Assembly: GCA_004322045.1 (NCBI GenBank)
Contig: SCRN01000002.1
Span: forward strand, 1-64,000
DNA length: 64,000 nucleotides
DNA from: Paraburkholderia sp.
Lineage (GTDB): Bacteria; Pseudomonadota; Gammaproteobacteria; Burkholderiales; Burkholderiaceae
Reading direction: 5' to 3'
The notes beneath the pieces were generated by a model. That model saw only the letters and a list, made by a program, of their open reading frames with translations. It was not told the origin of the DNA and did not search any database. Every line of letters starts with the position of its first letter. Positions within the stretch are counted from its first letter, which is position 1. Below, piece after piece: positions 63,070 through 64,000 of this stretch. A program made the translations under genes and the position numbers.

Positions 63070-63439
63070 GATGTGTCCTGGTGCGGCAGGCCACAACGCG
63101 CGACCAGCCTAGTCCGACTGTACACCCTTTAGGTGGTGCCGACGGCTTTTATTATTTTCCGCGGCTATTCGCTAGACAGATGCAAGAACGTTCGATATTC
63201 GCGAACGGTCGTTGGCAAATTGCGGTTGGACCTGCCCGATACAGCAAGTAACGCGTCTTGCGGCTACGGTTGATGTCGATCAATTCATAGCCCCCGTCTA
63301 CGCAATACGCTCGAATGCTGTGCGTTGTATGCCGTCCACGGCGATTACTGCAGTGGCGTACGGCGCCGCGCGCGCCGAACATGATCCGACCTACACCGCA
63401 CGAGGCGCCTCATCGGCCGAGCATTTGAAAGGAACCGGT
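63070..63439. other. 370-bp gap with one possible small gene
   Basis: Apart from a possible minus-strand frame (63152-63382, listed separately), it holds an A/T-rich run at 63146-63160 and no clear promoter for the rightward gene. Confidence 0.4.
63152..63382 (-). CDS. Possible small hypothetical protein
   Basis: 76 residues; the middle (DGGYELIDINRSRKTRYLLYR) has balanced composition unlike a chance GC-rich frame, and the tail is Cys-rich. The start is uncertain: ATG 63382 has only a weak ribosome site. No family recognised. Confidence 0.3.
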   Translation of the reverse strand: MFGARGAVRHCSNRRGRHTTHSIRAYCVDGGYELIDINRSRKTRYLLYRAGPTAICQRPFANIERSCICLANSRGK

Positions 63440-64000
63440 ATGCTGAAAAAACAATCGATCAAATCCAAAGATTTCGCGTTATCGAGCGTGCCGGCGTTTT
63501 GGCCAATGGCGATGGCGGCCGCATTGTTCGAGCAGGGCGCGCAGTTGTACGCGAAGAATCTGAAGTTCGTCGACGAGGAAATCAAGATCAACGAGGAACT
63601 GCGACCGTCGATGGCGACACCTAATCGCGTGCGTCTCGATCTGCGGACCATGGTTTTACGCGAGTATGGAACGCCAGGAGGGATACCCACCCTGGTCAAT
63701 GCGCCTTATGCGGGCCACACCGCGATGATCGCCGACTACAGGGACGGGCAGAGCTTGGTGCAGACGCTTTTGGCTAACGGCGTGGGCCATGTCGCACTGA
63801 CCGACTGGAAGAGCGCGACGTACGACATGAAGGATTTGGAGATCGACAATTATCTGGCCGAACTCATCGTGGCGATCGACGATCTCGGTGGCCGCGTCAA
63901 TCTCGTCGGTTTGTGCCAAGGCGGCTGGGTGTCGGCCATGATCGCCGCGCGCTTTCCGGACAAGGTCAATTCGCTCGTGCTGGCGGGCGCGCCCATCGAT
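63440..64000 (+). CDS. PHA synthase/depolymerase-like alpha/beta hydrolase (3' truncated)
   Basis: First 187 residues of a protein whose stop is beyond the window. The core has an alpha/beta-hydrolase nucleophile elbow with Cys in place of Ser: LVGLCQGGW (about residues 154-162), as in PHA synthases, which use a catalytic Cys. The 70-residue N-terminus starts MLKKQSIKSKDFALSS and contains FALSSVPAFWPMAMAAALFEQGA. It may be a PhaC-like synthase or an intracellular PHB depolymerase-like enzyme. ATG 63440 with AAAGGAA upstream. Confidence 0.7.
   Translation, partial: MLKKQSIKSKDFALSSVPAFWPMAMAAALFEQGAQLYAKNLKFVDEEIKINEELRPSMATPNRVRLDLRTMVLREYGTPGGIPTLVNAPYAGHTAMIADYRDGQSLVQTLLANGVGHVALTDWKSATYDMKDLEIDNYLAELIVAIDDLGGRVNLVGLCQGGWVSAMIAARFPDKVNSLVLAGAPID

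Noticed and set aside
1-64000. Hidden tRNA, rRNA, CRISPR or insertion sequence
   Set aside because: No tRNA T-loop with matching arms, no regular spaced repeats and no transposase gene were recognised by eye. A tRNAscan or Infernal run would settle it.

Overview
The window is GC-rich bacterial chromosome with the gene content and protein types of Burkholderiaceae (Burkholderia sensu lato: Paraburkholderia, Trinickia, Caballeronia or a relative of Cupriavidus). This assignment rests on the sulfoacetate (sau) operon, the FAD-monooxygenase/DUF2783 pair, DUF1488, and the PHA-type enzyme at the right edge. It is inference from gene content, not a species call. No rRNA, tRNA, CRISPR array, insertion sequence or phage gene was seen.

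Layout. (1) 1-10.8 kb is the end of an exopolysaccharide locus: a tyrosine autokinase cut by the window edge, a GT4 glycosyltransferase, an exported clan-A glycosidase, a TupA-like ATP-grasp ligase, a GT2 glycosyltransferase and a Wzx-type flippase. A TPS/filamentous-haemagglutinin-type adhesin sits among them on the opposite strand. (2) 10.7-17.1 kb is a small aromatic-type catabolic unit: a tandem-duplicated IclR regulator diverges from an MBL-fold protein, a flavin monooxygenase, a DUF2783 protein and an MFS permease. (3) 17.1-24 kb holds housekeeping-like genes: an HtrA-type protease, a TPR membrane protein, a purine permease, a HAD phosphatase and an MHS-type transporter.

(4) 24.1-52.1 kb is an organosulfonate island. 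SauU, SauT and SauS bring in sulfoacetate and convert it to sulfoacetaldehyde. A GMC dehydrogenase is a candidate isethionate dehydrogenase. A TauABC-type transporter with a TauY-like flavoprotein (and a possible TauX) would bring in and deaminate taurine. All three routes meet at Xsc, which releases sulfite and acetyl phosphate; Pta makes acetyl-CoA. A SoeABC-type molybdoenzyme can oxidise the sulfite to sulfate on the cytoplasmic side of the membrane. Three regulators (SauR, a second SauR-like IclR and a MocR/TauR-like protein) and several inverted repeats control it. A CobS/CobT-like AAA+/VWA pair with no obvious client sits in the middle and is the least explained part of the window.

(5) 52.7-54.8 kb has a DUF302 gene and a YciI/ECF sigma factor pair. 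(6) 55.4-62.5 kb is an arginine deiminase operon (arcD, arcA, arcB, arcC) with an Orn/Lys/Arg decarboxylase inserted after arcD, so arginine can go to ATP plus ornithine or to an amine. (7) The right edge has small DUF1488-type genes and the start of a PHA synthase/depolymerase-like protein that runs out of the window.
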